A stretch of 64,000 nucleotides of DNA from Hyphomicrobiales bacterium (lineage in GTDB: Bacteria; Pseudomonadota; Alphaproteobacteria; Rhizobiales; Rhizobiaceae): NCBI GenBank assembly GCA_900466575.1, contig UBMP01000013.1:52829-116828 (forward strand), read 5' to 3'. The position numbers were made by a program, and so were the translations under genes. Positions 36,198-48,160 of this stretch are shown here, in pieces. Position 1 is the stretch's first letter, and every line of letters starts with the position of its first letter. The notes beneath the pieces are model-generated. The model had not been told where the DNA came from. It did not search any database and worked only from the letters and a program-made list of their open reading frames with translations.

Positions 36198-37454
36198 CTA
36201 TCGCCGTCCGCGCAGCGACATGATGCGATCGCGCAGCTTCCGGGCGACGTCGCGGGTGTTCTGGTAGAGGTGCAGTTGGGTGGCGATCTGGCGAACGTCG
36301 CGGTCACGGCCGGGCGTGAGGCCGATGATCAGCGTTGCCATCGTGTCGCGCTCGCGCCAAAGCCGGCTCATGACCGGGTGGTCTGGAACGGCGAGCGAAT
36401 CCGTGCGCAGGATATTCGCATCATCCAGATGCCATTCCGTCACCTTCGACATCAGGATCTTGCCCGGCGAACAATCGGCATAGGCCTCGTTATAGGCTGT
36501 CTTCCAGGTATAGGCCTCGCCGGCACTGAGGAAGACGATCAGGGAGGCGATGGCCTGGCCATCAAGGTCGATCGTGTGGATACGCACCTTGTCAGCCTGG
36601 GCGAGATTGTAGACGGCCTCGCGGGCGAAGGCCGAGCGCAGCCGGTCGATGGTCAGCGCCGTCTTCTCTTTCCCCTTCCAGCCGCTCGATTCGAGCAACA
36701 GGAATTCCTCCATCCGCCTGACCACATCGCGCGGCTGGCGGGCCACGTTATAGGCCACCTCGCCGCGTTCCGAGAGCTTCCGCCACTGGCGGCGCATCTC
36801 GTGGTTATGCTTGGAGGAAAGGGATTCGCTCATATAGGCTTCGCCGTCGAGCAGGCTCTCTAGCATCGGACGCTCGCGCTCATCCGTGACGGCGAGAGGC
36901 AGGTTCCGGCTCATAGCAATCGCGCGGATCAACTGGGCAGCCGGACGGTTCATCTTGAGGTCCGGAACGACCAGAACCGGCGGCAGGCCTGACTCCGGAT
37001 TGGCAAACGCCTCGAGCACGTTGTCGATGCTCTCGGCCGCTTCCTCCGCATCAATGAGAGGCGTGCCGAGCGGGGCGAAATGATTGGCCCAGACACGCAT
37101 GATCGGCGAACCGATGCCAAGGCCGGGTCGCTCGACCGAAAAGGGAATGAGGAACCGGGCCCGCTTGCGGCCTTCCGTGTCGCGCAGGATGGCGAGACGG
37201 ATCTGCTTCTCCTCAAGCCGCGGCAGCGCGGGCGCCAGAAACTGTCCGGAGAAGAAGACATTCGGCTCCATCGCGCGGTTCGACAGATAGTCGAGCTCGC
37301 TCTGCAGTTCGAAGCCCGCCTGCGCATCGTAGAAATAAAGTGCGCGTCCCGCTCTCCCCACGTCGACCTTGTGGGATTCGCGAACCGTTTCGTCCGTTGT
37401 GGAAGCCGATCTCGTTGTCGGGCTTGCCTGATGCGGAAGGGCGGGGTCGATCAT
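36198..37454 (-). CDS. CelD/BcsL-type GNAT acyltransferase
   Basis: 418-residue protein of the CelD/BcsL (COG5653) class of GNAT-fold acyltransferases. Characteristic pieces are FSGQFLAPALPRLEEKQIRLAIL near the N-terminus, SSKHNHEMRRQWRKLSERG, and the acyl-CoA site region IHTIDLDGQAIASLIVFLSAGEAYTWKTAYNEAYADCSPG (read in parts). Such proteins are often encoded with polysaccharide genes and are thought to acylate exopolysaccharide or other glycans. ATG at 37454 overlaps the flippase stop (ATGA), so the two are coupled. The longer frame to 37667 is inside the flippase gene and was not used. Confidence 0.85.
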   Translation of the reverse strand: MIDPALPHQASPTTRSASTTDETVRESHKVDVGRAGRALYFYDAQAGFELQSELDYLSNRAMEPNVFFSGQFLAPALPRLEEKQIRLAILRDTEGRKRARFLIPFSVERPGLGIGSPIMRVWANHFAPLGTPLIDAEEAAESIDNVLEAFANPESGLPPVLVVPDLKMNRPAAQLIRAIAMSRNLPLAVTDERERPMLESLLDGEAYMSESLSSKHNHEMRRQWRKLSERGEVAYNVARQPRDVVRRMEEFLLLESSGWKGKEKTALTIDRLRSAFAREAVYNLAQADKVRIHTIDLDGQAIASLIVFLSAGEAYTWKTAYNEAYADCSPGKILMSKVTEWHLDDANILRTDSLAVPDHPVMSRLWRERDTMATLIIGLTPGRDRDVRQIATQLHLYQNTRDVARKLRDRIMSLRGRR

Positions 37455-38863
37455 GGCTGACCTCGATTTTCTGATTTCGCCGGGCTGACGGCAAAGGCGG
37501 AAAGCACAATGCCCAGCCTGCGGCGGACCGTAATATGAAGTGCGAGCGCCTCGAAGACCATGGCGCCGGAGGTGGCGATCGCGACGCCATAGAGCCCGTA
37601 GAGCGGGATCAGCGTGACGTTGAGTCCGAGATTGACGGCGAGCGCGGTCGCATAGATGGCAACGCAACGGCGCTGTTCGCCCACCATGGACAGCAGTGCC
37701 TCACCGGGCCCGATGGAGGCCTTGGCGAGAATGCCGACGAGCAGCACGGCCAGAAGCGGATAACCGACAACGAACGCCGGGCCGAAGAGCGAGAGCAGCA
37801 GCTTCCCTGCAAGAAGCACGAGAAGACCGATGACCAGCGATGGCCAGAAACTCCAGCGCGCCGCCTGTCTGGCGAATTGTGCAAGTCCGTCCTTGTCGCC
37901 GCCGGCCCAGAGCGTCGAGAAGCGGGCGCTGGCGGCGGCCTTGACGGAAAAGAAAACGAAATGGACGAGCGCCATCGTCTTGGCGGCAGCGAAGTAGATC
38001 GCGACATCCGTAGGGTTCAGGTAGAAGCCGACGATGACCACGTCGGAATTGGTCAGCAGGTAGAGGAAGCCTTCGATGAAGAAGATCGGGATGGCGACCT
38101 TGAACCAGTTGCCGAAATCGATGGTGCGCTTCTCGGCCGGATAGTGCCTGCCGATGCGGGTGACGACGAAGATGAACTGGCCGATCGAGGTGAGATAGAC
38201 TGCGGCAAGCGTTGCAACCATGGCCGTGTGGGCTGTCGGCGGATGACCGAGCTTCACCGCGCCTGCCATGAAGGCGAGGATGAGAAGCGGGCGGATGATG
38301 TAGGTCGGCATCAACGCTGCGAGCGGCCAGCTGTTGGCACGCCCCATTCCTTCCTGCACGTCGCCGAGTGCCACCATGGGCAGGGCGAAGATCGCGAGAA
38401 AGAGCGGCATGACATAGTAGGATTCGATCCGATCGCCGAGGAAATACAGCGCGACCAATCCCGCGACGCCCACGGCAGTTGCCACCGACATGGAAAACAG
38501 CCGCGCGGTTGAGGTCAGTCCGAGAATTTCCGAATTTGCGCCCGCTTCGCGGTATTCCGGCAGAAAGCGGATGACGGTCGTGTGAAAACCGAGGCAGGAG
38601 AGATTGCCGAGCAGGATCGTCATCACCCAGACGAAGGTGAAGAGACCGTATTCGAAATTGCCCATCAGCCGGGCGAGGATGATCTGCGACACGAAGGCAA
38701 TGGCCGCGCTGACGACGCGAATGGCAAAGGCAGAGAGCGCCATGCGCTGGGCGCGTGCTTCGGCATCGCCGCCCTTGAGGACCACGATCAGCATTGCCAT
38801 CAATTGACGCAAGCGCGCCTGTCGCGCATCCGGCGTCTTGCCCAGTTCTTCGAACGCAGTCAT
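37451..38863 (-). CDS. Wzx-like oligosaccharide flippase (MATE/MOP fold)
   Basis: 470-residue polytopic protein of the MOP exporter superfamily, polysaccharide-transport branch. About 12-14 helices are visible, with FVSQIILARLMGNFEYGLFTFVWVM at the N-terminus, a classic Wzx start, and PIFFIEGFLYLLTNSDVVIVGFYL in the middle. It would move a lipid-linked glycan across the inner membrane. First gene of a two-gene unit with the GNAT; divergent from the epimerase gene (123-bp gap). Confidence 0.86.
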   Translation of the reverse strand: MTAFEELGKTPDARQARLRQLMAMLIVVLKGGDAEARAQRMALSAFAIRVVSAAIAFVSQIILARLMGNFEYGLFTFVWVMTILLGNLSCLGFHTTVIRFLPEYREAGANSEILGLTSTARLFSMSVATAVGVAGLVALYFLGDRIESYYVMPLFLAIFALPMVALGDVQEGMGRANSWPLAALMPTYIIRPLLILAFMAGAVKLGHPPTAHTAMVATLAAVYLTSIGQFIFVVTRIGRHYPAEKRTIDFGNWFKVAIPIFFIEGFLYLLTNSDVVIVGFYLNPTDVAIYFAAAKTMALVHFVFFSVKAAASARFSTLWAGGDKDGLAQFARQAARWSFWPSLVIGLLVLLAGKLLLSLFGPAFVVGYPLLAVLLVGILAKASIGPGEALLSMVGEQRRCVAIYATALAVNLGLNVTLIPLYGLYGVAIATSGAMVFEALALHITVRRRLGIVLSAFAVSPAKSENRGQP

Positions 38864-38986
38864 GATCCATCTTGTCTGGAGGCTCCCTTAAAGACTGGCA
38901 CATTCAGCGTTAAGAAAGGGTTTTGCCGCCTCGCTATTCCTGACCGATTTGTTTAGAACTTCGTTCGGAAAAAGCGGAGATTTCCG

Positions 38987-39973
38987 ATGGTTGACGGACG
39001 CATGTCGAAGACGATCCTCCTGACCGGGGCGACCGGCTTTCTGGGCGGCTGGCTGGTTTCGTCCTTCCTGGAGCGCGGCGACCGCGTTGTTGCCGTCATC
39101 AATCCGGGAAGCTCGATCCGCAAGAACGATCTGTCGCAATATTACATGCGTGGGCTCGACCGGCGCTGCGAGGAGGCCCGCGTCGATCTTCTCGATCCAG
39201 AGGCCGTTGATAAGCTGATCACGTTGGCCAAGCCGGACGTCGTCATTCATCTGGCGGCCGTGGGCGATGTGACGCTCGCCGCGCAGAACCCGGCGCTGAC
39301 CTTCGTGACCAGTGCTCGCTCGACGCTCAATCTGCTCGAGGCGCTTCGTCGGCTTCGACCGGAAACGCTGTTCATCTCGCACACGACGGATAAGGTCTAT
39401 TCCGGCAATCCGATCCCCTTCACCGAGGACATGCCGCTGACCCCGACGCATATTTATGAGGTGGCGAAGGTCGCGCAAGAACACCTGACGGCAACGTATG
39501 CGAAGCAATATGGCCTGAAGACAGTGACGGTCCGTTGCGGCAACTATTTCGGCGGCTACGATTTCAACTTCAACCGCATCATTCCCTTCACGATCAAGCA
39601 GTTGCTGGAAGGGCAGCCGGTGACGCTTCGCTCCAGCGGGCGCTTCACGCGCGATTTCCTCTATATCGAGGATGCGGTTCTGGTGAACCATCTGCTCATC
39701 GAGCGGTTTTCGCAGGCGAAGGACCGGTTCGGCGAGGCGTTCAACTTCTCGCTCGAGGCAAACCTCAACATGCTGGAGGTGATTGCCCGCATTGGTTCGC
39801 TGATGGGTGTCGAGCCGGAGATCGTCATCAACGACACGGCGAAGTCGGAAATTCCTGACATGCAGCTTTCCTGTGCCAAGGCGCGGGATGTGCTTGGCTG
39901 GCGCCCGGCCTTCAGCCTCGATGATGGCTTGATGCGGACGATTGCGGCTTACAGAGATTATCTGAAAACCTAG
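38987..39973 (+). CDS. NAD-dependent nucleotide-sugar epimerase/dehydratase (RfbG-like)
   Basis: 328-residue extended SDR. The NAD motif GATGFLGGWL is at 14-23, followed by VDLLDPEAV, ISHTTDKVYSG (T of the triad) and the catalytic YEVAK pair. The KVYSG and RCGNYFGGYDFNFNRIIPF segments resemble CDP-glucose 4,6-dehydratase and related enzymes, but other 4,6-dehydratases or epimerases are possible. ATG 38987 with GCGGAG ahead is chosen over ATG 39002. Likely supplies a deoxy-sugar nucleotide to a surface glycan, in keeping with the flippase and GNAT genes next door. Confidence 0.82.
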   Translation: MVDGRMSKTILLTGATGFLGGWLVSSFLERGDRVVAVINPGSSIRKNDLSQYYMRGLDRRCEEARVDLLDPEAVDKLITLAKPDVVIHLAAVGDVTLAAQNPALTFVTSARSTLNLLEALRRLRPETLFISHTTDKVYSGNPIPFTEDMPLTPTHIYEVAKVAQEHLTATYAKQYGLKTVTVRCGNYFGGYDFNFNRIIPFTIKQLLEGQPVTLRSSGRFTRDFLYIEDAVLVNHLLIERFSQAKDRFGEAFNFSLEANLNMLEVIARIGSLMGVEPEIVINDTAKSEIPDMQLSCAKARDVLGWRPAFSLDDGLMRTIAAYRDYLKT

Positions 39974-39984
39974 GGACCAAAAGA

Positions 39985-40016
39985 AAACGCCCCGCAGCGC
40001 GGGCTGCAGGGCGTTT
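39985..40016. terminator. Bidirectional terminator between epimerase and secA
   Basis: AAACGCCC...GCAGC pairs with GCTGC...GGGCGTTT, with an A-run before and T-run after, so it works for both convergent genes. Confidence 0.8.
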
Positions 40017-40036
40017 CAGGTCATTCTTCCAGCCGA

Positions 40037-42742
<2,706 letters not shown>

Positions 42743-42855
42743 CAGGATGGTCCTTTCTCGTTTTGGTTGCTTGTCGCGATACCCGCCACCCTCGAAAAAA
42801 AGAGGCAGGAACCGCGCTGAGCCCAGAAACCCATCTGGACGCGAAGTTGCGTGAC

Positions 42856-42883
42856 AGATAAGAGGGGGGCCAAGTGATGTCAA
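42856..42883 (-). promoter_or_regulatory. secA promoter
   Basis: On the minus strand TTGACA (42878-42883) and TTATCT (42856-42861) are separated by 16 bases, a strong sigma-70 match. Start near 42849 gives a leader of about 107 nt. The rest of the 440-bp gap (42743-43182) holds no gene, RNA fold or repeat that I can support. Confidence 0.7.
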
Positions 42884-43182
42884 CGGCCCTTGCGGACAGG
42901 CGCTTTGCGGGGTTTCCATGTCCTTTGCGACGCAAATTGCGCAATTGCCTGTCGGGAGAGCAAAAAGTCTTTCGTCTTGAGGTGCTTAGCCTGAGGGTTG
43001 GCGGTCCTCTGGGAAAGATGCCCCGAAGGCTTGTTTCGAAGCCGGCGCGAATGTCCGCAGCCGTCCCAGAGGCGCATATCGGTGCTCGTTGGACGCTATC
43101 AATTCGCCACATTCCGGTGGCCGTGACTTCTTACAAGGGCCGCTAGTCCCCTATCAGCGGCCGGAGCTTGAAAGGTTTGAAC

Positions 43183-44049
43183 ATGCTCAATCGCCAGAAA
43201 ATGCTTTTCGCGGCTATCATTGCCGCATTCGGCCTGTCGGGCGCGGCCTATGCCGCCGATGGTGCCGATCCGGTCGTAGCCAAGGTTGGCGATCAGGAAA
43301 TCCATCAGTCGGATATTGATCTCGGCGTTGCCAATCTGGACCCGCAACTTGCACAGCTGCCTGACGACCAGAAGAAGCTGGCCGCGCTTTCGGCCGCCAT
43401 CGACGTGAAGGCGATTGCCAAGGTTGCAGAAACCGACGGGATCGAGAACACCGACGATTTCAAGAAGCGTCTGGCGTTCCTTCGCGAGCGCGAACTGCAC
43501 AATGCCTATTTCCGCAAGTATGTGGTCAACACCGTGACCGACGACGAGATCAAGGCGCGCTACGACGCCGAGATCAAGAAGGTTCCGCCGCAGGAAGAGA
43601 TCCACGCCCGTCACATCCTGGTCAAGACCGAGGATGAAGCCAAGGCGATCATCAAGGACCTCGACGCCGGCAAGGATTTCGCGGAACTCGCCAAGGCCAA
43701 GTCGTCCGACCCGAACAAGTCGGAAGGCGGCGATCTCGGCTATTTCGGCAAGGGTCGCATGGTCAAGGAGTTCGAAGACGCTGCTTTCGCGCTGAACAAG
43801 GGCGAATACACCAAGACGCCGGTGAAGACGCAGTTCGGCTTCCACGTCATCAAGGTCGAGGACAAGCGCATGGCGCCTCCGCCGGCGCTTGACCAGGTCA
43901 AGGACCAGATCCGCCAGCTCGTCATGCGCGACAAGTACATCGCCCTGCTGACCAAGGCGAAGGAAGGTACGAAGATCGACGTTCTCGATGAGAACCTGAA
44001 GAAGGGTTACGAAGAGATCAGCAAGGAACAGGCGCAGCCGCAGCAATAA
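43183..44049 (+). CDS. Periplasmic parvulin-type peptidylprolyl isomerase
   Basis: 288-residue exported PPIase of the parvulin/SurA type. A Sec signal peptide ([21 protein letters not shown], cleavage likely after AYA) is followed by an N-terminal helical chaperone segment and the rotamase domain: [53 protein letters not shown] (read in parts), [15 protein letters not shown] at 43183 with AAAGG ahead is preferred to TTG 43168. It helps folding of outer-membrane or periplasmic proteins and is divergent from secA. Confidence 0.92.
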   Translation: MLNRQKMLFAAIIAAFGLSGAAYAADGADPVVAKVGDQEIHQSDIDLGVANLDPQLAQLPDDQKKLAALSAAIDVKAIAKVAETDGIENTDDFKKRLAFLRERELHNAYFRKYVVNTVTDDEIKARYDAEIKKVPPQEEIHARHILVKTEDEAKAIIKDLDAGKDFAELAKAKSSDPNKSEGGDLGYFGKGRMVKEFEDAAFALNKGEYTKTPVKTQFGFHVIKVEDKRMAPPPALDQVKDQIRQLVMRDKYIALLTKAKEGTKIDVLDENLKKGYEEISKEQAQPQQ

Positions 44050-44060
44050 TTTGCTCTCTC

Positions 44061-44086
44061 GTGCGGGGTCCGGAAGGGCCCCGCAC
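44061..44086 (+). terminator. Terminator after parvulin gene
   Basis: GTGCGGGG...CC GGAA GG...CCCCGCAC hairpin followed by TTTCTC, between the parvulin stop and argJ. Confidence 0.75.
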
Positions 44087-44123
44087 TTTCTCTGATGCCC
44101 CTTCAAGTCCTGATGGAAGCTCC

Positions 44124-45365
44124 ATGTCCACCACCGTTTCTCCGCTCGCTCCCAAATCCGTTCCGGCCATGCCCGCGCTGCGCGGCGTGCGCATGGCGAC
44201 CGCCTCTGCCGGCATCAAGTACAAGGGCCGCACCGATGTGCTGATGATGGTCTTCGACCAGCCTGCTGCGGTTGCCGGTGTCTTCACGCGCTCGCGCTGC
44301 CCGTCTGCACCGGTCGATTTCTGCCGCCAGAACTTGGCCGGCGGTGTTGCTCGCGCGGTGGTCGTCAATTCGGGCAACGCCAATGCGTTTACGGGCAAGA
44401 AGGGTCGCGAGGCCACGGCGTTGACGGCGAAGTCCGCCGCTGCCGCTGCCGGCTGCAAGGAAAGCGAAGTGTTCCTGGCGTCCACCGGCGTGATCGGCGA
44501 GCCGCTCGACGCGACGAAGTTCGCTGGCGTGCTCGACGCGCTCGCCAAGGACGGCAAGGCTGACTTCTGGTACGAGGCCGCCAAGGCCATCATGACGACG
44601 GACACCTATCCGAAGGTTGCAACCCGCACAGCGGAGATCGCCGGCGTCAAGGTGACGATCAACGGTATTGCCAAGGGTGCGGGCATGATTGCGCCCGATA
44701 TGGCGACCATGTTGTCTTTCGTTGCCACCGATGCGGATATCGCGCCGGCTGCGCTTCAGGGACTTCTCGCAGCGGGTGTTGGTCCGTCGTTCAATTCCGT
44801 GACGGTCGATAGCGACACGTCCACCTCCGACACGCTGCTTCTCTTCGCAACGGGCGCGGCCGCAGCCGACGGCCAGCCGAAGATCGAGGACGCAGGCGAT
44901 GCGCGTCTTGAAGGGTTCAAGGCGGCCCTGAATGATCTGCTGATGGATCTTGCTCTTCAGGTCGTACGCGACGGCGAGGGCGCCCGCAAGATGGTGGCCG
45001 TCACCGTGACGGGTGCCGAAAGCGACGCGGCCGCCAAGCGCATCGCGCTTTCGATCGCCAATTCGCCGCTCGTCAAGACGGCGGTTGCCGGCGAGGACGC
45101 CAACTGGGGCCGCGTTGTGATGGCTGTCGGCAAGTCCGGCGAGATGGCGGATCGCGACAGGCTGGCCATCTGGTTCGGCGATATTCGCGTGGCCGTCGAC
45201 GGCGAGCGCGATCCGGCCTATTCCGAAGCGGCGACGACCGCCGTCATGGAACAGCAAGATATCGCCATTCGCGCCGATATCGGTCTCGGCAACGGCAAGG
45301 CAACGGTTTACACCTGTGATCTCACCAAGGAATATGTCGCCATCAACGGCGATTACCGGAGCTGA
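44124..45365 (+). CDS. argJ: Bifunctional ornithine acetyltransferase / N-acetylglutamate synthase
   Basis: Arginine biosynthesis enzyme recycling the acetyl group from N-acetylornithine to glutamate. It is made as a precursor that cleaves itself between A194 and T195 in [14 protein letters not shown]195 becoming the N-terminal nucleophile of the beta subunit. [12 protein letters not shown] (oxyanion region) and [10 protein letters not shown] are also typical. The ATG at 44124 ([10 protein letters not shown]) gives 413 residues, normal length; the 44061 reading begins in the terminator. The GNAT gene follows 4 bp after the stop. Confidence 0.95.
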   Translation: MSTTVSPLAPKSVPAMPALRGVRMATASAGIKYKGRTDVLMMVFDQPAAVAGVFTRSRCPSAPVDFCRQNLAGGVARAVVVNSGNANAFTGKKGREATALTAKSAAAAAGCKESEVFLASTGVIGEPLDATKFAGVLDALAKDGKADFWYEAAKAIMTTDTYPKVATRTAEIAGVKVTINGIAKGAGMIAPDMATMLSFVATDADIAPAALQGLLAAGVGPSFNSVTVDSDTSTSDTLLLFATGAAAADGQPKIEDAGDARLEGFKAALNDLLMDLALQVVRDGEGARKMVAVTVTGAESDAAAKRIALSIANSPLVKTAVAGEDANWGRVVMAVGKSGEMADRDRLAIWFGDIRVAVDGERDPAYSEAATTAVMEQQDIAIRADIGLGNGKATVYTCDLTKEYVAINGDYRS

Positions 45366-45369
45366 ACGA

Positions 45370-46131
45370 ATGGCGAGCCTTCCCGCCGTTCGGCGGCTAG
45401 AGGCGGCCGGATTTCGCGCCTGGCCGGCTGAAACGGTCGAATACGAGGGAAGCTGGCAAAAGCGCCTGACGCCCGGACATGCGACGCGGCGGGCGAACTG
45501 CCTTGTTCCGCTCGATCCGGGCGATGTTCGTGACATCGGCGAGCGCATCGGTCGCGTGGCGGCCTGGTACGCCGCAGCGGGAACGGGGATGGTGGTTAAG
45601 CAAACGCCGCTCTGCCCTGCGCCGCTTGTGGAATGGCTTGCCGATAATGGCTGGTACAGCGAGGGCGAGGTATCCGTTCAAACGGTTGCCCTTGCAGATT
45701 ATGCGCAACTGGCCGGCCTCGACATGATCCCGAGCCATGATGTGGCCCGCTTCGTGGACGCCTGCATTGCGGTGGAGGGTGGCAAAAGCCGGACGCCGCG
45801 AAAGGCGATGGAGCGGCTGTTCGGAGCGCTGCAGCCCGAGACGGGAATGTTCATCCTGGGCGAGACCAGCGATCACCCCAAGGCGGTTGCGCTCTGCGTC
45901 CATGACGGCGACCTTGCCGGGTTGCAGCAGGTGGCTGTCGCGCCAGGCGAACGCAGACAAGGTCTCGGACGGCAAATCACGGTTGCAGCGTTGAAGTGGG
46001 CGCGGCTGCGCGGCGCGACTTCGGGCTGGCTGCAGGTCGAGACCGCCAACGCGCCGGCACTGGCGTTGTATGCCGAACTTGGGTTCCAGGAATCCTATCG
46101 CTATTGCTACTGGCGCAAGGAGACAGCGTGA
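45370..46131 (+). CDS. GNAT-family N-acetyltransferase
   Basis: 253-residue acetyltransferase with the GNAT motif A near the C-terminus: LQQVAVAPGERRQGLGRQITVAALKWA, then LQVETANAPALALYAELGFQESYRYCYW (read in parts). The N-terminal half is a second, degenerate GNAT-like region. Substrate unknown. ATG at 45370 with GGAG ahead; it sits between argJ and mutT in a tight row (4 bp after argJ, 1-bp overlap with mutT), an arrangement conserved in rhizobia. Confidence 0.87.
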   Translation: MASLPAVRRLEAAGFRAWPAETVEYEGSWQKRLTPGHATRRANCLVPLDPGDVRDIGERIGRVAAWYAAAGTGMVVKQTPLCPAPLVEWLADNGWYSEGEVSVQTVALADYAQLAGLDMIPSHDVARFVDACIAVEGGKSRTPRKAMERLFGALQPETGMFILGETSDHPKAVALCVHDGDLAGLQQVAVAPGERRQGLGRQITVAALKWARLRGATSGWLQVETANAPALALYAELGFQESYRYCYWRKETA

Positions 46132-46535
46132 TGAGCCGACCGATCCTCCTCGTTGCAGCCTGCGCTCTGATCGATAAGGACAATCGCATCCTTTTGTCAA
46201 AGCGGCCTGAAGGCAAGGCGCTGGCGGGGCTCTGGGAATTCCCGGGCGGCAAGGTGGAGCAGGGCGAGACGCCTGAAGAAACGCTGGTGCGCGAACTTCG
46301 GGAGGAGTTGGGGATCGAAACCAAGGTGCCCTGTCTGGCGCCGCTGACCTTTGCCAGCCACACCTATGAGACGTTCCATCTCCTCATGCCGCTGTATGTC
46401 TGCCGGCGTTACGAAGGCATTCCGCGCGGTGCCGAAGGGCAGGAGATCAAATGGGTTCGCGCTGGCCAGCTTCGCGAGTTTCCGATGCCACCTGCGGATG
46501 AACCGCTGATCCCCTTCCTGCAGGATCTTCTCTGA
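46131..46535 (+). CDS. mutT: 8-oxo-dGTP diphosphatase MutT
   Basis: 134-residue Nudix hydrolase that removes oxidised dGTP from the nucleotide pool. The Nudix box GGKVEQGETPEETLVRELREELGI (residues about 37-60, read in parts) has all GX5EX7REUXEEXGU positions. ATG overlaps the GNAT stop by one base (TGATG), so translation is coupled. The longer frame from 45996 lies within the GNAT gene and is not real. Confidence 0.93.
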   Translation: MSRPILLVAACALIDKDNRILLSKRPEGKALAGLWEFPGGKVEQGETPEETLVRELREELGIETKVPCLAPLTFASHTYETFHLLMPLYVCRRYEGIPRGAEGQEIKWVRAGQLREFPMPPADEPLIPFLQDLL

Positions 46536-46631
46536 ACGGCGCAGTCTTTGCTACCCGAAATTTACCTTTCCTTTATCAGATTCTGACATTTTTCGGCGGT
46601 GGAGACGGCATGTACAGGTTAGGCAGTCGAT

Positions 46632-46952
46632 ATGGCGGAAAAAGATCAGTATGACGGACCGACGGAAGTCGCCGAAGCACCGCTCAATGCGCCGAGATCG
46701 GGTGCGTTGAACGTTGCGGTGATTTTTGGCGTTGCTGCAGTGGCGCTAACCCTCATTCTGGCGCCGTTTGTCGATCGCAAGAGCGCGCATCTCGCCGGGA
46801 CGGTCGCGCCCGGTGCCTACGACGATATCGTAACGGGCTCGATTTCGACAAATAGCGGCCCGAAACGCTACATTGTGCGGCGCAGTGTCCTGCAGGACAC
46901 GCCCGGTGCTGTGTGCATTATTAATAGCGACGGCTCGACGAGCGGTTGCTGA
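46632..46952 (+). CDS. Small one-TM hypothetical protein next to Flp pilin
   Basis: 106-residue protein: an acidic N-terminus, one transmembrane helix (VAVIFGVAAVALTLILAPFV) and a short outer segment with a C-terminal cysteine pair region (GAVCIINSDGSTSGC). Not recognised. It stands alone in the gap after mutT and ends 48 bp before the Flp pilin, so the two may form a unit. Confidence 0.6.
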   Translation: MAEKDQYDGPTEVAEAPLNAPRSGALNVAVIFGVAAVALTLILAPFVDRKSAHLAGTVAPGAYDDIVTGSISTNSGPKRYIVRRSVLQDTPGAVCIINSDGSTSGC

Positions 46953-46965
46953 ACATTTGAGAAAG

Positions 46966-46982
46966 TGACGCGCTTCGCGTCA
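46966..46982 (+). promoter_or_regulatory. Hairpin in the Flp pilin leader
   Basis: TGACGCG (46966-46972) and CGCGTCA (46976-46982) are perfect arms with a CTT loop, just before the pilin ribosome site (AAAGGAATT). It could stabilise or attenuate the message; it has no T-run, so it is not a typical terminator. Confidence 0.45.
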
Positions 46983-47000
46983 AACGAAAGGAATTCGCGG

Positions 47001-47186
47001 ATGCTGACCTTGCGCCGATTGCTGAAGAATCGAGACGGAGCGACCGCGATCGAGTACGGCCTGATCGGCGTGCTTCTGTCCATTGCGATCATCGCCGGCG
47101 TCAGCCAGGTCGGCTCGGCGATCGGCACGACCTATAACAACGTTGCGACGCAGGCGCTCGGCGACGGCACGTTGGCCACTCCCTGA
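47001..47186 (+). CDS. Flp/Fap-type IVb pilin
   Basis: 61-residue pilin: a short basic leader, GATAIEYGLIG (the prepilin cleavage region with glycine before the ATAIEYGLI helix), one hydrophobic helix and a small tail. This is the Flp/Fap pilin subunit of tad/flp loci. No cpaA-F or tad assembly genes are in the window, so it is an orphan here. ATG at 47001 with AAAGGAATT ahead is chosen over the 46965 reading, which starts inside the upstream hairpin region. Confidence 0.9.
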   Translation: MLTLRRLLKNRDGATAIEYGLIGVLLSIAIIAGVSQVGSAIGTTYNNVATQALGDGTLATP

Positions 47187-47205
47187 CAACGGCACCCATG
47201 CCTCA

Positions 47206-48084
47206 TCACTGCGCGCCCGACTTGTCCTTCAAGACGCTGGCGAGGCTGATCCTCGCAGAGCCGGGGCGGAGCGGTTTCTGCTGGCTTTCATGTGGTGCCC
47301 AGCCTGAAACATAGATGATCGAGAAGGTCGCCCGGATTCGTCCATCAGGATCCGAAAATCGCTCCGCGTAGATTTCTGCTGCCCTGACGAAGAGCTTCCG
47401 ACCCGGCGGTGTGCGCGAGCGGCCCGTCAGCGGGTTCGCCATGCCCATGTGGCGCAGATCGCGCATCAGCGGAAAAATCGAATCGTAGCGCACGGTATAG
47501 GTCTCGACATCGGCGACCGGCAAAGCAAAACCCGCACGTTGCAGAAGTGCGCCTATGTCGCGCACATCGGCAAAGGGGATGACGCGGGGGCTGACGCCGC
47601 CGGTCAGTTCCTCCTCCGCACTCAACAGCGCCTCGCGCAACTCTGCCAGCGTGCCGGCCCCCGGAATCGCCGCCAAGAACAGGCCGTCCGGCTTCAGAGC
47701 GCGGCGCGCCTGGATGAAGAGCCCGGGTGTGTCGTTGGTCAAATGCGCGGAGAGGGGCGAGACAACCAAGTTGACGCTCTCAGGTGCCAGCGCCAATTGC
47801 TCAAGGGGAACAACCGTCAACTCACCGGCATCGCGCCCGAAATCAGCCGTCGATTCGAGCCGCGCCATGCGTTCGACCTTGCCGGTTGCCATGATACGAT
47901 CCGCCACGGCACCGGTCATTCCGTGCAGTTCAACACCCGCGCTGAAATGACGTTCGACCGCCGACAGACGGTCGGCCAGTTCTTCTGCTGCTATGTCGAG
48001 AAGAAAGCCGGCGCTCCGGTCGGCGATCCGGGCTGCGCGTGCGCGGTTCCTTTCGACGAGTTGAGGATCAAAAACCAGTTGCAT
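47206..48084 (-). CDS. SAM-dependent methyltransferase (BioC-like)
   Basis: 292-residue protein resembling BioC/NDUFAF5-type methyltransferases. The N-terminus MQLVFDPQLVERNRARAA is typical of the alphaproteobacterial family; LVVSPLSAHLTNDTPGLFIQARRALKPDGLFLAAIPGAGTLAELREAL (read in parts) covers motifs II-III. The classic glycine-rich motif I is weak. Mitochondrial homologue NDUFAF5 hydroxylates/methylates a complex I subunit; a comparable role is possible but not shown. It is divergent from comF, an arrangement common in rhizobia. Confidence 0.8.
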   Translation of the reverse strand: MQLVFDPQLVERNRARAARIADRSAGFLLDIAAEELADRLSAVERHFSAGVELHGMTGAVADRIMATGKVERMARLESTADFGRDAGELTVVPLEQLALAPESVNLVVSPLSAHLTNDTPGLFIQARRALKPDGLFLAAIPGAGTLAELREALLSAEEELTGGVSPRVIPFADVRDIGALLQRAGFALPVADVETYTVRYDSIFPLMRDLRHMGMANPLTGRSRTPPGRKLFVRAAEIYAERFSDPDGRIRATFSIIYVSGWAPHESQQKPLRPGSARISLASVLKDKSGAQ

Positions 48085-48160
48085 CTCACGCCCTGCGCTG
48101 TTCAAAATTGAAGATCGCTGCCGTAGGGCAGATGGGTGTCTGTCTACAGGTGATCCAGCA

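Noticed and set aside
44103..45548. 481-codon minus-strand frame opposite argJ
   Set aside because: Shadow of argJ; R/H/G-rich with no recognisable motif.
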